Positions 47,509 to 61,107 of a stretch of DNA of 64,000 bases are shown one piece after another (the stretch's first letter is position 1; every line of letters begins with the position of its first letter). The notes under the pieces were generated by a model. The model had not been told where the DNA came from, searched no databases, and saw nothing but the letters and a program-made list of their open reading frames with translations. Source of the stretch: Pipra filicauda (Eukaryota > Chordata > Aves > Passeriformes > Pipridae); the NCBI RefSeq assembly GCF_003945595.2, contig NW_024103874.1, forward strand, positions 1,560,001-1,624,000, in the 5' to 3' direction. Both the position numbers and the translations under genes were made by a program.

Positions 47509-50500
47509 ATCAAGGAGCTGTAAAACAGACTCTTACGAGTTCCGTATAAGAGCTTAAGTTTTTTTCTCGACATTGTTATCTGTTAAGCTCATGAAAACAA
47601 AAATATGAAGTCCAGAGAAGTTAAGGTTTTTACATTCCGGAAGGATCCTGACATTTGTTTTGGGGGTAAATGTCATCATTGTGAATAATGTGTTTAACAC
47701 GAGCAGGGGAAAGGTTTCAGTTGTTCAGTGTTTAGAGAAATGGAAGGCACAGTGACAAACTGAGACCATTAAGGACCAAACTCCTGTTCTTCCAGCTGAG
47801 TAACTGCAGGATACGTGCAGCATAGACTGTCTCCTCACGCAGTTGAGGGCTATGGAGGTTTTGAATCACTTCCTGATTATTCCTGTCGCTATTTCCATGT
47901 CCTGAATACACCAGGAAAATAGCACAGGAGACCTTCCACTTCAACAGAAACCTGTTTATGGAGCATCTCACTGTCTGTAATTGGGAAGTGATGACAAGTT
48001 GGGCAGCAAAAGTCCATCATTTGGATGATTTGGGAATTACACTGGCTACATTTGCAGATGGAAATGCCAGTTTCTTTTGAAAGAAGTTGGAGTTTGTGTC
48101 CTATTATTGGATTTATAGGGATATTTCTAACTTAAAGCATGGGCTTCTGCTTTATTTGGACTCAGATAGGAAGAGATTGTGGAAGGGGAAGAGAGAACAT
48201 CCATTAAGACAAGAATTCTGAGTAAAAGGATAAAGCATGGAGAGAAAATAACAAGATTCAGAACACCTTCAATTCTCCATGATGTGATGGAGTCTGAGGG
48301 CAGTCTCATATTTCTGGGAAGTGCCCAGCAGTTCACAGCTTTAAGCTTTAGTGGTTTGATTGTGAACAGTGTCCACACTCGTCTTTTGTAGGAGAGTAGG
48401 ATGGAAGGTTTCAGTCCAGTCTTGGAAAAAGGAAGGATTTGGGCAAGTCCCAGGATGAAGGTCCAGCACCCTGTGGCAGGATACTGAGAGAAAGAGAAAC
48501 AGGGAAACCTCAAAGAAACCTTTCCAGTGGAAACAAAAGAATCTTTGTGAAAGATACTGTTAGCAAGCCTCATGGAAGGAATGGGGACACAAAGTGAATT
48601 GAGAGGATTTGCAAGTTGCTTCTAAGCCTGGAGGCAAGACCAAAAGCTGAGCATTTACTGTTTGCTATATTTGGTGTGTATGGAAGAGCAGTTCGGACAT
48701 CAAGGGAAATAAACTGTAGGGCCTAATTCCTCTCTACTGTAAACTGTGTTGGGCTTGGGATAGAGAAAATGCTCCTGTTAAAGGACAGTTCTGAGGAAGA
48801 GCAGCTGAGACGTGACCAAGCCTTTTGTGAAAATATGTTTTCACAGCAGTGTAGCCAAGGTCCATGAGCACGTGCCCATGTTTCCAATGAATGTAATTGT
48901 ATTTTTCTACTTTATATGCATGTAGGCATCATACAGAGTGCTGTAGCTGTAATTTTCAGAATTAAATGTGGTACAGTGTTGAAGGTACAGTGTTCATTTT
49001 GTCAAATCTTTCCTCAAAAATGCACATTTGAAGATTGTTTTTACTGAAAATTTCTAGAAAACAAATTAGCTGTATCTGACTAAAATTGGCTGCCTCAGAG
49101 ACTTTCTGGTTGAGAAGTCCAGGTGGATAGGCTGTTTTCTGAATCTATCTAGATAACTTTATGGGAATTAATTAAACAGAAAAAAATTAATAAATGGATT
49201 TCTGTGTTTAATGCCACGTAAAGCAGATTTTATTTAATGTTTTGACTAGAAATTCTCATGTTTAGAGGTCATATTGGAAATGTGATAACAGTTAATCGTG
49301 AAAAAGGAGTGTGTCAAATGATATTTTTCTCTGGTTTTCATATGATTATATTAGGATAAAGATGAGAAAAAAGTAACAACATGAACTTCATATTAACTTT
49401 GACTGGTGTAAAATTGCTTTCTCTTGGAAGTGATGGATCTGGCTATACATGCATCTCCTGAGCCAGAGTATTCTTCTTACTCTCTTCCAAACAATACTGT
49501 GATCCTCTTAGTTTTTAATAATGTCGGTAGTTATTTATTCCAGTGCAACTAAAAGCTTATTGCAAGCTTTCAACCTATACTAACAGCAGTAGGACACAGT
49601 ATATTGGTATTAAATCAGTGATCTTTAACATTTTCTCATTTGCAGGCTTTGGCAGCCGCCAATTCTTTATGTCATACCAAAGCAGTATATCTTATTTATC
49701 TTTTTGGATCTCCCTATGGAAGTAGCTCATAGACCCCAAATGCTTGTGAAACAATTTTAAAAATCAGTGATGTAGGACAATACAGAATGCACAAATCAAA
49801 TTAATTTTCCCTATGCAAGAGCTAAATGTCTCTCACTCTTCTAAAGGCCAGCAACTTGGACCAACTTATAAGAGAAGAGATGAATTGAAGAGTTAAGGGT
49901 GGTGCACTGAGAATTAGCGTTGTCCAGAAACAGAAAAAATCTAGTGTGTAAAAAAATTAACGGTTTTGACATTTGTTTTAGATTTGTCACAGAATGATTT
50001 AAAAAACAAAACATGAATAGAAAGAATGAGACATCCCAGAATAGCCAACATCCAGTGGCTAGGGTATTTACTTGGGCCCTATCCAAGGAGTGCTTTATGG
50101 GATTTGGAGCAGACATTTGACATAATGTTTTCAACATTATTTTTGTCAGACTGAAATTTGGGCTCTGTAGTGGGTTGAAAAAGAGCTTGCTTGGAGTCCT
50201 GTGCTTCATAGGTGAGACTTAGTCACCAGCTGTTTCATCACTCAGTCTCTCTTTGGCCTGGGGAATTTTATTTTTATTTTTTAGAACAAAATTAAGTAGC
50301 TGTATGGAGAATAGACAGTCACTCTGTTGTGTTTGGTAGGGTGCTAGCATACATTTGGGTATTTTTCTGACTTTGGGAGTCAATAAAGTACCATCCACAT
50401 TTGTACTCCATTCTCATTCAGAACAGATTTTTCTCATGGAAATATCTGAACCTGCCTAACTGTATTTCCATGGAAATCAGCGTATTACTTTTTAAAAAAT

Positions 50501-52339
50501 TATTTTTGGCAAGTTAGCATTTTCTGATGGAAAAAAGCACTTTGTCCAAAGATTTTCAACCAGCTTTTCTGAGCTGAGACCTACCTCTGGATTGTACAAA
50601 TGTAAGGCATTTACCTTCAGTATTTTTGTAGGTTTAAGAAGAGATCACAAGTGAAGTGTGGTCTGGGATGAGGAAATCTGGTGGGTAGATTTGTGGGAAG
50701 TTCATAAGGAATATCTAGAGTAAAATATAAAAAGATATTATGACTTGTCTCTTAGCTAAATGAGTTTAAATTCAGTATGTAGAGGGAAAAAAGTGAGAAA
50801 ATTTTTTGGGTTGAAATTTCAACCTTTCTCCTTTGCTTTGCAAACATGGATCTTTCAATCCAGTCCTTTCATCCTTGTTCCCACTCTGAATCTCATCACA
50901 TCCCAGTGGACACACACGTTCAGCTTCTCTTTCTGGTTTAGCCTGTGCTCCTGCCAACCTCCCACTATTTTGTATTCCTTCCTTCCTCTGTCTGCCTTAC
51001 ACCAGGCCTGATCCTGCCACAAAGGCACTTCCCTGGTGCTGGGCACCCTTGGGCATTATTGACTAAGAACTGAGACTTGCAAGTGCCCCAGGGGAATCTA
51101 AAGGTGTTTTGTAGAGGTGCAGAGCATGTGTTTCAACAGCACACATCTCCACCACGCCTAAGCACTCTCAATTCATTAATCAGCATAGTGAATTTTAAAG
51201 ATGTTTACCGTGTCTGAGACTGGTTATTGGAAAGATGATTACTGGGTTAATGGCCTTGTTTGGAAACAGTTATGCCATTTCTGCGGATGGAGTCAGTCCA
51301 GTCCAGCATGCCTTGTAATAAAGCTCACAGGTCGTGTATGCAGTCAGTACCTTGTTTTCCTAGAAGAATAAAATGGAAATATACTTTGCATTGCACATTA
51401 AATCTTGCTTGCCCAATCCCTCGAGTAGTTGGGAAGTATTGAACAGTACTGGGGGGAGTTACATTTGGGGTAGTTGTGTTTGATGTCACATGTGTTCCTC
51501 AGCTCCATTCCCTTTTACAGATTCAGTATCTGTAATGTTTCACTTCCAACATTAATTTCTGAACAACCGAGGTATCTAGAAGTGAAAATGAAAGCCATGA
51601 AAGTCATCTCCAGCCCAGGATTTGGTGTAGCTGTGCTAATTCACCAACTGGGAAATAAACCAGTGCAATAACCTACTGAGAAGCAGAATGTGTTAGCTCT
51701 GGTACAAGTGTCTTGCTGTGCTCCTAGAACCTGGTCCAGCTTGTTTTGAGACCAGGTAGTCTGGACAGGTGCTGTACACACTATAAACAAGATTCTACTG
51801 ACTTCTGGTCAGTGGAGATCCTATCACACCTCTTAGTCTGGTTCCCTAGGGAAACCACCTACACAGTCTTATTGTTTGTCTGACCCAGTTTCCAATATGC
51901 TGACACATTGTCACAGGTTATGTAGATGTTTCAGAGACTCTGTCCAGTTGTCCTTACCTGTTTGCAAGAATTAGCTCCTAAGTAGAGAAAGGAATCCTTA
52001 TTAATGCTCCCATTGAGGAAGAAGGGAGAATTCAGCAATTGTGTTTGACAGCAGCAAGACACTCGAGTGATTTGCACATTGCTCTGATATTCCTTGGTGA
52101 AAACACTGCTTCCTTCGGCTGCCAAACCAAAAGAAGCCAAGGAATGGCTAGGAGAAAGATGCCAAGGCATGCTGTGGTACTCCTCAGGGAATAAGGGAAC
52201 TGCCTGTTCTTGCAGGGGGGAGGTGAGAGCCTGGAGGGATGAGGGGGGCTGGAGGCATTGCAGTGGGATATGGTGGAGGACAACGGGGGTTATTCCAAGA
52301 GGGAAATGTGAGAGCTGCAGCGTAAGCCCATAAAGAATC

Positions 52340-53215
52340 AAGCTTCGTTAATTTCGCTTTTCAGGGAATAATTTGTTAGGAAAATACTGAGAACTTAATT
52401 TTACTATTTTGGATACATTTACACGCTGATTTAACCCTCCCACAATTCCTGTAGCAGTTGTAGCTGGTACACTGCCTTGCTGTTACACAGCAGGAATCTG
52501 CTGTTATTTGACCTGAAAAGATCATTATGGGAGCTTTATTTGGTGTGCATTTAATAAAGCTGTAGCTGTTGTGACTATAACTCATGACTCCCATGTCATT
52601 CCGCAGTGGTGTAACCAGCGATTCAGCATTCCAGGCCCATCAGTTCAAAGGGAAGTGTGAGGAACGCGAATGTATTCCAGAGCATTGGGACTTTTATTGC
52701 TCCTCTCCTCCCGCACTGCGCTGTTAGGAAGATACATTCTCTAGGAACCGAGAAGTACAAAGCATCCTTAGACCTTGTAGTGCAAAATGTAAAAAGTGAT
52801 GTTATCTGCAGAAAGTGGACTTTAGATTCTATCAGCGAGCATTTAGCATGAAGCATTTCCTATGGTAATGCCTCTCACTTTCCCAGACTTTTAAAGGCTC
52901 CAAGTGGCACACAGGCTGCAGACCTCTTTGTAATGTTAATGAATCATCTTAATGGACTGTTTTAGCAGAAACATTCATCACCTTTTGTCCCACAATGATT
53001 TTTTTTTGTTATACTTAAATGGTTAAGTAGGCAGTAAATGCCTATCAGACCAACCACTATGCTCTAGTAATCCACCTCACTATAAATCACCAGTGGATTA
53101 TTATTGTCCTGTTTAATTAACACTCTTAAGGGATTCTATCGTTGGATAGACTTTCACCTTGCACTAAACAGGCATTAACATTCGAAATAAGAAGTGTGTT
53201 TATGTGAAAAGCATT
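52340..53215. promoter_or_regulatory. Candidate conserved non-coding block about 12 kb upstream of BMP7
   Basis: Nearly 0.9 kb without transposon or microsatellite carries repeated AT-rich cores (GTGCATTTAATAAAGC, GTTAATGAATCATCTTAATG, CTGTTTAATTAACACTC, AGTGGATTATTATTG). The flanks are more ordinary. The texture resembles long vertebrate conserved non-coding elements. No reading frame of interest spans it. Confidence 0.35.
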
Positions 53216-55019
53216 AATCGCCATGACGTGGAACTGGTAGTGGTGGGTTGGATGAAATATGTGCCTGTGTCCACTGGTGCAGGTTCCTTACATCAGTTTT
53301 CAATGGAAGCTAAAGTCAGACCTATGGAATACTTACCTAAGTCATAGCAAATGCTGGTTCCAGAATAATTTTTTATTGGGTCTAAGAGATATTTGGCTAT
53401 ATTTGGTTGAAAACAGCAAGTTAAAAATTTTAATTCCAGGAGTTTGGAAGGTGATGGTTTTGTGAGCATAACATGAGTTTGTTTGTGGTCCAGTTCAGTT
53501 TTTAGAGGATTGGATCAAACCCTTTTCTTTTTCTGCAACAAAAGGTGAGAAGGAATTCTGATCCTGTTGCTCCTCTGTGAACTCTTTTCAGACTTCACAG
53601 TCAGAAGCAGTAAGCCAAGCAGCAAGAGTTCCTGGGAAAGGCAGGGGGGTCCAGAGGGTTGGATGCTCTTTGCAGAACAATCCTGGCAACTCTTTTGCAA
53701 ACAAAATTCCCACACTGGGACACAAGCTCGATATAGGATCACTCTCAATATACAAACATTTTTGTACCAACAGCTTACTGCTGGTTTTCTCCTCTTGGCA
53801 GAATATAAAGATGGCAGCTCTCCCCCCCCCCTCCTGTAATACAATTTAATGCATTTACGAGTAATTTCCTCATCTTTTGTCAGCAGAGAAAGACATTTGA
53901 AAAAGGCTCTTGTTAAAGCAGTGTTTCCCATCCATGAAATCTTATCCTGCTTTCTTTGATTTTGTTACATTCGTAATACCAGGAGTGCACTTACCAACTG
54001 CTCCTTCTATGCATTCCAGCACTCACAGCCACGAGACAACCCACCGCTGAATTTCATTTTACAGACACAGCAACTACCATGTCCAGAGATTTTTAGAGGT
54101 CCTTAGGAGTCAAAACTAGTAGCATAGCTGAAGAGAGCCTGTTTCTTGTCTGCACACAAACCTGGTATGCACATCCCTTTCCTCCTGGCGTTTTTGTTAA
54201 ATTATTTCCCAGTATGGACTCCTGCAAATTAAAGAACAAATAAAACTGCTAAGTGGAACACAAACACACTAAATCTTTTTAATTAAGAGATTGAATCTCT
54301 TAGTATAAATTCATTTCCTGAAACAAAAGTCCAATTATGTAAGATTAATTCTTTCCTCTGAGATTGCATGGATTTATTGACTAACAAAACCTTCTCTTGC
54401 GTAAATGGAAATGTGCTATTTAATGCAGCCTGCTGATCAGAGGCAAAACCATAGCATTAGCATTTTCACTGGGCACTTTTATTTCAGTTGCACACTAATC
54501 TGCCAGGTTTGATTCTATTTGTAACTGAAAAGGTGTGAAATGGTTCACAAGTGACCACGTGGCAAATAGCACAAAACACTAAAGGAGTTTGAACAGGATG
54601 AGAAATTAAACTAAGCTCGTAAGGAGTATGTTGTTATTGCACGAAGAACTGCAATGACAGAAATAAGACTATCTCGAGTGCAGGGCAGTGTTGTGAGGAG
54701 GTGTGTGTCTTTGATCATACAATAGTTTTTTCAAATCATTTAACAGAGATGCACAAACCCCACACAGTTTCAAGTGCGGGCATGTCCCGAGAAGAATCTC
54801 CTCCATTCCCTCTAGACACACCCAGCTCATTAAATCCATCATTGCCTCGCAGTAAGCCCCAGGGTTCAATCTTTTCTAGAGCACTGTTACTATCCAACCT
54901 TTTAGCTCATACAGTGGGCAGCCAAGAATTCATGTCTATGCATATAGTAGGACTCATAGCCAATATTTCCCACAGTTTCCCCTCTCCATCCCAGTCTGGG
55001 TATATAATGGTTTGGTTTT

Positions 55020-55096
55020 GTTCCTGAGAGGTTTTTTGAGGGTGTTTTGGGGGGTTGGTTTTGGTTTTGGTTTGGTTTGGTTTGGTTTTTTGATAG
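55020..55096 (+). repeat. GGTTT/GGTTTT simple repeat
   Basis: Repeated GGTTTT and GGTTT units at about 55045-55087 follow a G-rich start (GGTGTTTTGGGGGG). The array could form a two-layer G-quadruplex but is most simply a degenerate T/G microsatellite. Confidence 0.85.
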
Positions 55097-55904
55097 GCAA
55101 AACTTCAATGTTCCTTTCAGATTACTTTCTTGCATCCTAAAGCAAAAACCTGTATGAGGGTGGCAAGTTAAAGTCTAATAAAATCAGGAATCTGTGCTTC
55201 ATGTAGGTAGCTGGCCATGAGAAACTGCAGCACAGATGGATATTGAATGACTTCAATAGTCCAGCCAGGTTTTATCAGAACAGGTCATCAACCTGTAGGC
55301 TGCCCAAACCTGTTCCACTGCTTCCCCATTGATTAAATATCTGGAGACATTTACACATATATCAAATTCTCCATAATCTATTTTATCTTAATGACACCCA
55401 AGTTCTTTTTCAAGCTAGGGCAAAAATGTTCCCTCCAGTGGTGAGAAAAGATGGTATATCTGTACTTTAGTACATTCAATTTCCTTGAAGCCAAACTATG
55501 ATCTCAGATTCTCATGGGCTGAAATATCAGTGGGACTGCAGGGAGTATAAAGGAGGTAAAATCTGCCTGTGTATGCCCAGATGTTAAGGAATTTAAAACT
55601 GGATTTTTTCATTTGATTGCAGACCTGACATGTAGGGGAGAAAGGAAGGAATAGAGTGAGTGTGTAGCTTCCAGCCAAGTTCTGGTGGCCAAAATTCCTT
55701 CTGAATCTCAATACCTGTATCATCCAAAACAAGACAGAAGGCCTTGCCTGGAACTGTCAACTATTCCTGTAATTTGGGGATTTCCTTCCTCTCTGTTTGG
55801 TCCCAGCCTATGTTCCTGCTCTTACTCTCTGCCCCAGGTATCATCCTGCAAACGACCCGAGCACTGTGTTCCCTCCATCTTTGTTCAGGCTCCTAAGTGC
55901 TTCT

Positions 55905-56037
55905 GTCTTTTTTCCCATTTTCTCCCTTTCCTTTTTTTTTTTTTTCTTTTTCCTCTTTCCCTTACAATAGGAGTCAGGGGAAGCAGTGTGGGCATATGTT
56001 AAAAATTGGAAAAAAAAAACAAAAACAAAAACAAAAT
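55905..56037. repeat. Poly-pyrimidine tract and nearby A-rich AAAAAC repeat
   Basis: A T/C-only stretch with a run of 13 T (about 55909-55964) is followed 45 bp later by an A-run with AAAAAC units (56009-56037). The A-rich part could be a retroposon tail, but no element body is recognisable before it. Confidence 0.8.
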
Positions 56038-56109
56038 CTCAGGCAAGTGACATGGGAAAGGTGGAAAAATGCTGATTGTTCACAGTCTTGTTCAACACAG
56101 TAATGAGCA

Positions 56110-56425
56110 TCATAACTAATTAAGAGATGGCAGATTCAAGGAGATGTGTCTTTCAGAATGAATAATTAATCTGTGGAACTCCCTTTCACAGGACATGTTG
56201 TATGTTAAAAGCATGCACTGAAGGTCCATTGAAGAAAAATTTGATGAATTCAAAGACTCCACCAGAATCCTTGAATACAAAGTCCCACCACTCATCCCAG
56301 AAGTCTTTAAGCCATAAAGATGCTGGAAAAGCATCACAAGACATATTTTAATACTCTTCTCATGATGTCCAATATTGCTCACTGTCAGAAGCAGAATATT
56401 AGTCTAGGTGGACTTTGGATTAACA
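56110..56425 (+). mobile_element. Ancient CR1-type 3' tail, plus strand
   Basis: Landmarks appear in the order seen in old archosaur/turtle CR1 tails: TGTGGAACTCCCTTTCACAG, AAGGTCCATTGAAG, ATACAAAGTCCCACCACTCA, AGTCTTTAAGCCATAAAGAT, CTCACTGTCAGAAGCAG, and GTCTAGGTGGACTTTGG. No coding potential remains. The family call is from memory of the tail motifs; the exact subfamily is not known. Confidence 0.6.
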
Positions 56426-57864
56426 AATATAATTCATCTTATGCTTTTTATTAAGAATGGAAGGCAGGATGCAATTTATCCCTTAGCTGTCAAACAGGAC
56501 TACAAAGTGTTGTGGTGTTTGCTCTCCTTCTACATTTCCATCTCTTAATCCAATCCAGGGAAGGATGGTAGATGTTTCTTATATTTTGTTGCCAACTGCT
56601 CTAAAAAATTCATACAAAAGCTTTTCCCATCAAGAAAATTTATGTGGGGATGTGGGGATTCATGAGTCCTTGCAGCAGTATGTTGAAGCACAGAGACATT
56701 ATTAAGTATGATCCAAACTGATGGATTCAGTACAGCAGCGGTGAACTCTCAGACTAGCTTTGAAAAAAAAAAGGTTTCAAACACTAGTAAATCTGATAAA
56801 GCACAAATCAATATTTATATAGCTCCAGACATTATCTTTATCATTGCAAATTCTCTGTAGAGACAGCAATCAAGTAGTCAGAAAGCCTTAGTTTGCCTGT
56901 AGGCGAGTTCATTGCTTGGGTTTTAACATTGTGGAGATAATTATGTCACCCATGTTGTAAACATTTTGTTTCTTGAATAGAGAGTCTGTATTGAAAATAT
57001 TAACCACTGGTCTGTGGAAACTGAAAAGTTGCAAAGGAAAGGAAACTAATTTTCTCAGTGGGTACTGAGCAGTTGAATGGTTGGAAGCGTGTTTGGGAAG
57101 CCCTAAAATTGGTGTAAGCCATCTGAGAAGTGCTAGTGGATTTAAAATCCTGAGGGAAAGGTGAAAACTTGTTGGTGTCACAAAGTGCCTTAAATATCTG
57201 TGGTTTAAGTGATCAAAATTAACCCCTTTTCTCTCGCACGCAGGCAACTATGTGGTGTTCTAAACCAATGCTTAGATAAATACCACAGCTGATGTAACAA
57301 ATACCTGAAAGGGCATGTAATAAATACAAGAAAAAACCTGTCTTGATTATTCAAGTAACTCCTGCTAGTTAATTAGCATGCTCATGGCATTTGGGCCAAA
57401 GGGTTGTTGCAGTTTCCTTTCAATAGGTTGTCTTACCAACATTTTTTTTTTAATCTCATTGGACACGGTGATGCAATGGTGCTCAAACAATTCAATAAAT
57501 TCATTATAAAAAGCTAATTTTTGATTCAGGGAGATGATAGTCAATATTCCATTGCAAATTAAACGCTTCTGGGGTTTGCTTGTGCAAAAAGAATTCATTC
57601 CTCACCAAAAAATGGCATTCTGTCAAATACTAATTGCGTGCAAAGGATCTTAAACAAAAATAGGTAGTGTATGTATGTAACACACTTGTGTGATAAAATG
57701 TGTAATTTGTGTAATATTGAAGGTGGGAAATATCTGAAACGGTAAGAAACCAGAGGAGGGCAATTTTTTATTTTCTATTAAGTTTTTCAACTGTACTCCT
57801 ACTTGGGTGTTGTTTTCGTAGTTGTTGAGGGTTTCTTGTTTTTGTTTTTCAAAGAATGCCTGAA

Positions 57865-58265
57865 AAATGAGTAACATTTTTTCCTAACTTTCAACTGAAC
57901 CTCCCATGCTGTGATTTATGGCCATTGCTCCTTGTTCTGTGTTATGACACTACCTACCCAGAAGAACTTGGCTGTCATCTCTGTGACTGCTCTTCAGGCA
58001 GAGATCAGTCTCTGGCCTCTTTTTTGCCAGACTAAGCAAGCCCAGCACCTTCAGTCTCTCCCTTTGGGTCTTGTGCTCTTGACCCAGAGCATCTCAGTAC
58101 CCCTCTGCTGAACCTCCTGTTGATTCCCCACACTGCTCCTGAATTGGGGGAGCCAGAACTGGGCACAGCAGAACCAGCCCCATCTGTTGGAATATGCCCA
58201 GTTTCACCAAAGAGTCCCTGCATTGCTCCACCACTGCCCTTTTCCTTGCCAAATTGTGCTTGATA
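57865..58265 (-). mobile_element. CR1-type LINE fragment (3' region), minus strand, old
   Basis: The plus strand reads as the antisense of a CR1 3' region: AACCTCCCATGCTG, then CATTGCTCCTTGTTCTGTG, then GACTAAGCAAGCCCAGCACC followed by TTCAGTCTCTCCC, then GGGGGAGCCAGAACTGGGCAC. These are known landmark phrases of avian CR1 copies read in reverse. Many substitutions and no intact ORF2 show that it is old. A chance reading frame across it has no relation to the reverse transcriptase. Confidence 0.75.
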
Positions 58266-61069
58266 CACAAAGATGTAAAACCTGTGTAAATCAGAGATGT
58301 AAATCAGTGTAAGAAAGGGTTTCGGAACTTCAGCCTTTTCCTCACTATAATCTTTAGGTCTCCCATTAGCAAAGCCATATTTTTCTGCTACATTTGGCTT
58401 TAGAGACATTGATTTCTGTGCAGGACACACCAAGAGACAGAAATTCCATCCCTCTATTACCACATAGATAGAGGCATGACTAGAAAAAAGGAGAGTATGA
58501 TGGGTTTTTTTCATGGATGAATAACTTCTGTGCCCTGGGGACTGTAAATAGCTGGTATAAATCAATGCAAATTGGCTATTACTAATCTTGCCAGTAATGA
58601 AGTGAGAATGAATGGAGAACGAAGATGAACTTTACATATCGTTAGCACCAATCTGCCTCACTGCATTTATGGGCAAGGCTCTACCTAGGAGGTCAGTTGG
58701 CAAAACTTACAGGTTTTTCTTTTTGAAAGTAATGATTAAAAAATGGATTTGTGCTGCAGAGAAATGCCTCTCAAATATCGAGTCCATTGGGGGATTTTAC
58801 AACTATGAAAACTTGAAAACAGTTGTTTCATAATTTCTCAAACACTCAGCAGCATGTATTTTTATTACAGTGTTTTAGCATCACTGACCTCAGTATATAA
58901 TTTAAAATGTTTATTACAAGTGTGTCCTGTAAAACACTGAAACTTATAATTTCAGAGTAAAAGTTTGCTTTTGATTTAATTTTTCAACAGAAGACTGAAA
59001 AAAATCAAAGACTCTCTTATTGTTACCCCATATTAGTACAAAATTAGTATAAATGAGGATGATAACTGTATATTCTGCAAGAATGTCTCTTGTAAAGTAG
59101 GCACCATAGACTTTATGAAATGAGAAGTTTTCCACTAGGACTGGAAATCAGTTTAAATATCTATAAATAATGGCTTTCGCATCCTGTAAATGACTTTTTT
59201 TTCTTTTAATTCTACATTAGCAGTGACTAAATCCCTCTGACAGGAATATAGTGACCTCCTTGGTTTGTGCTGTGTTGTTTTTCTCTCTGCACAAGGAGAA
59301 TAAGTACAATATGAAAATGAAATAGGTTCCTGAGACATGCACACCACTGAAATGAAAAGATGGGAGCAGAGTGTCATGAAAACCTTCTGGTCAGTCATCT
59401 TTCTCCAGTCTCTGAATTTGAAGGCTATGCTCTGGTTTTCCAAAATACATTCCAAGAGAAAAAAAATACGATGTTTTATTCTATAATTACACCTGTTTGT
59501 ATAACTGAATTCTCCTATTTTGGCCTTTCTTAGTACTGTTCCTTTCAGTTCTAGCCTGAGATGTCATTTGGCCTTCCAGCTTCTAGTTATCATTATCTTC
59601 TTACTGTCCACTCTTTTGGTCCTTCCAGTGTAACAGTGACATGAAAGGGTTTAGGTAATAATCTGATTGCTTCACCAGAATGAAACCTTATTTCTTTTTA
59701 GCCAGGACTCCCTGAGAATCCTTTTGCCACAGCCTTGTTCTTCCCAGGGAGATTACACAAAATTGTTTTTGTGACCATTCATTGAGTGGACAATCTGATT
59801 CACATCAGTTCCTATGGGTAGAGCCACAATTCCCAGAAAACACCATCAGCACAGTACTTGGAACCGTTAGAATTACTTCCAAATGCCAGGCCAGAACTGC
59901 CTATGTTTCAGAGTGTGTCAGTAATCCCAAACATACACAAATCTGTAGGGATTTGGATTCTTCCAGACAACTGATGTTGTGTCATTGTCTTCCTCCTTTT
60001 AATTATGCAAATTATTTCATTGCTAATATGTTTCTGTGAAGCTGAGTATGTATTTTCCTTTGGCAACTTTTTTGTTTGTTTGTTGGCAGAAAATGGCTTT
60101 TGCCATTTCTCTGTCAGAACATATAAAATACATATTTGTAAATAAATTGATATCTATTTTAGGTTTATAATCAAGAGTACTTGAAAATCTATTAAAAATC
60201 AAAAATATTTTTGAAGTTTCCAAGAGGCAACATTTTGTTTTTCTTACAACTCTCCTCATATGTTACAATATAAGGTTTGGCAAACCCAATTTTCTGGAAG
60301 TCAATAAACATTTCAGCAAATGTAGTCTTTATAGGATAAGCATGTTCTATAGGAATTGAGGATTTTGATGTATTGGCTGTCACAATATGGCTGAAATATC
60401 TAGGAAACCAATTAATTTAAAACTTAAAGGAGCAGTTCTCTCCTGCTTGAATCTTTAGGAGGGAAGAGCCAATATAGTGTAAGAGCAGCTGTTCAGCAAC
60501 ACCTATTATTTGCTTATATTACATGACTAACATGAGGCACCCTGTCGTTAAAATGAGAGTTAGGATTTGGCTCTCCTGATTTGCTTCTTAGCATTCCATA
60601 ATTTTGGTGAGGATATGATCTCATCCAGCTCTCCACATCATCTAAGAATCTGGATTGGTTGATGAGCTTGTTCATTTTCCTTTTTATGAGGTATCAAACT
60701 TTACTAAAGGGTTGAAAGATAACCTTCAGTTTAATTTATAAAGAAAGCTTTAGATACTCTTTTCTTAGGACTAATGGATGGATGGTGGTGTCTTCAGCAA
60801 TGCCATTTCTGTATTTTTTATTTCTTCTCCTTGGCCTGTTATGGTCCCAATCTTGCATTCCTGGCACTCAAAACTCCTCACAAGCAGATCCAAACATGGA
60901 AGCATTCCAGTGCAGTGCATGGGAGACCCTTTAACATTCCAGAGTAGAGAACATGCAGAAAAATATTGAAATAATAAATTAACACTACATCAGATTTTTA
61001 GAAAGAAACTCTTTCTGCTAACAAGTGCTAGACCCACTTGTCAGCCACCTGTTCCTAAGCCACAAACAG

Positions 61070-61107
61070 GAATTCTTAACTTAGAAAAGAATTCTTAACC
61101 TAGAAAA
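61070..61107. repeat. 19-bp tandem duplication
   Basis: GAATTCTTAACTTAGAAAA at 61070-61088 is repeated at 61089-61107 with one difference (CCTAG for CTTAG). Confidence 0.9.

Larger units (their letters stand above)
41050..52330. other. 5' flank of BMP7, proximal half, no gene recognised
   Basis: About 11 kb beyond the promoter show only short chance reading frames. Contents are TAA and TA microsatellites (41548-41725), a MIR-like remnant (42003-42100), a 16-bp tandem duplication (45097-45128), scattered CpG clusters between 45.45 and 47.03 kb, a GTTT microsatellite (47481-47508) and an old-repeat remnant (48719-48748). A non-coding RNA here cannot be excluded from sequence alone. Confidence 0.7.

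Noticed and set aside
48127..48573. 148-codon minus-strand frame
   Set aside because: No domain, no splice context and ordinary flank composition; compatible with chance in a window of this size.
58032..58565. 177-codon minus-strand frame
   Set aside because: It partly covers a decayed CR1 fragment but does not read as reverse transcriptase or endonuclease; a chance frame.
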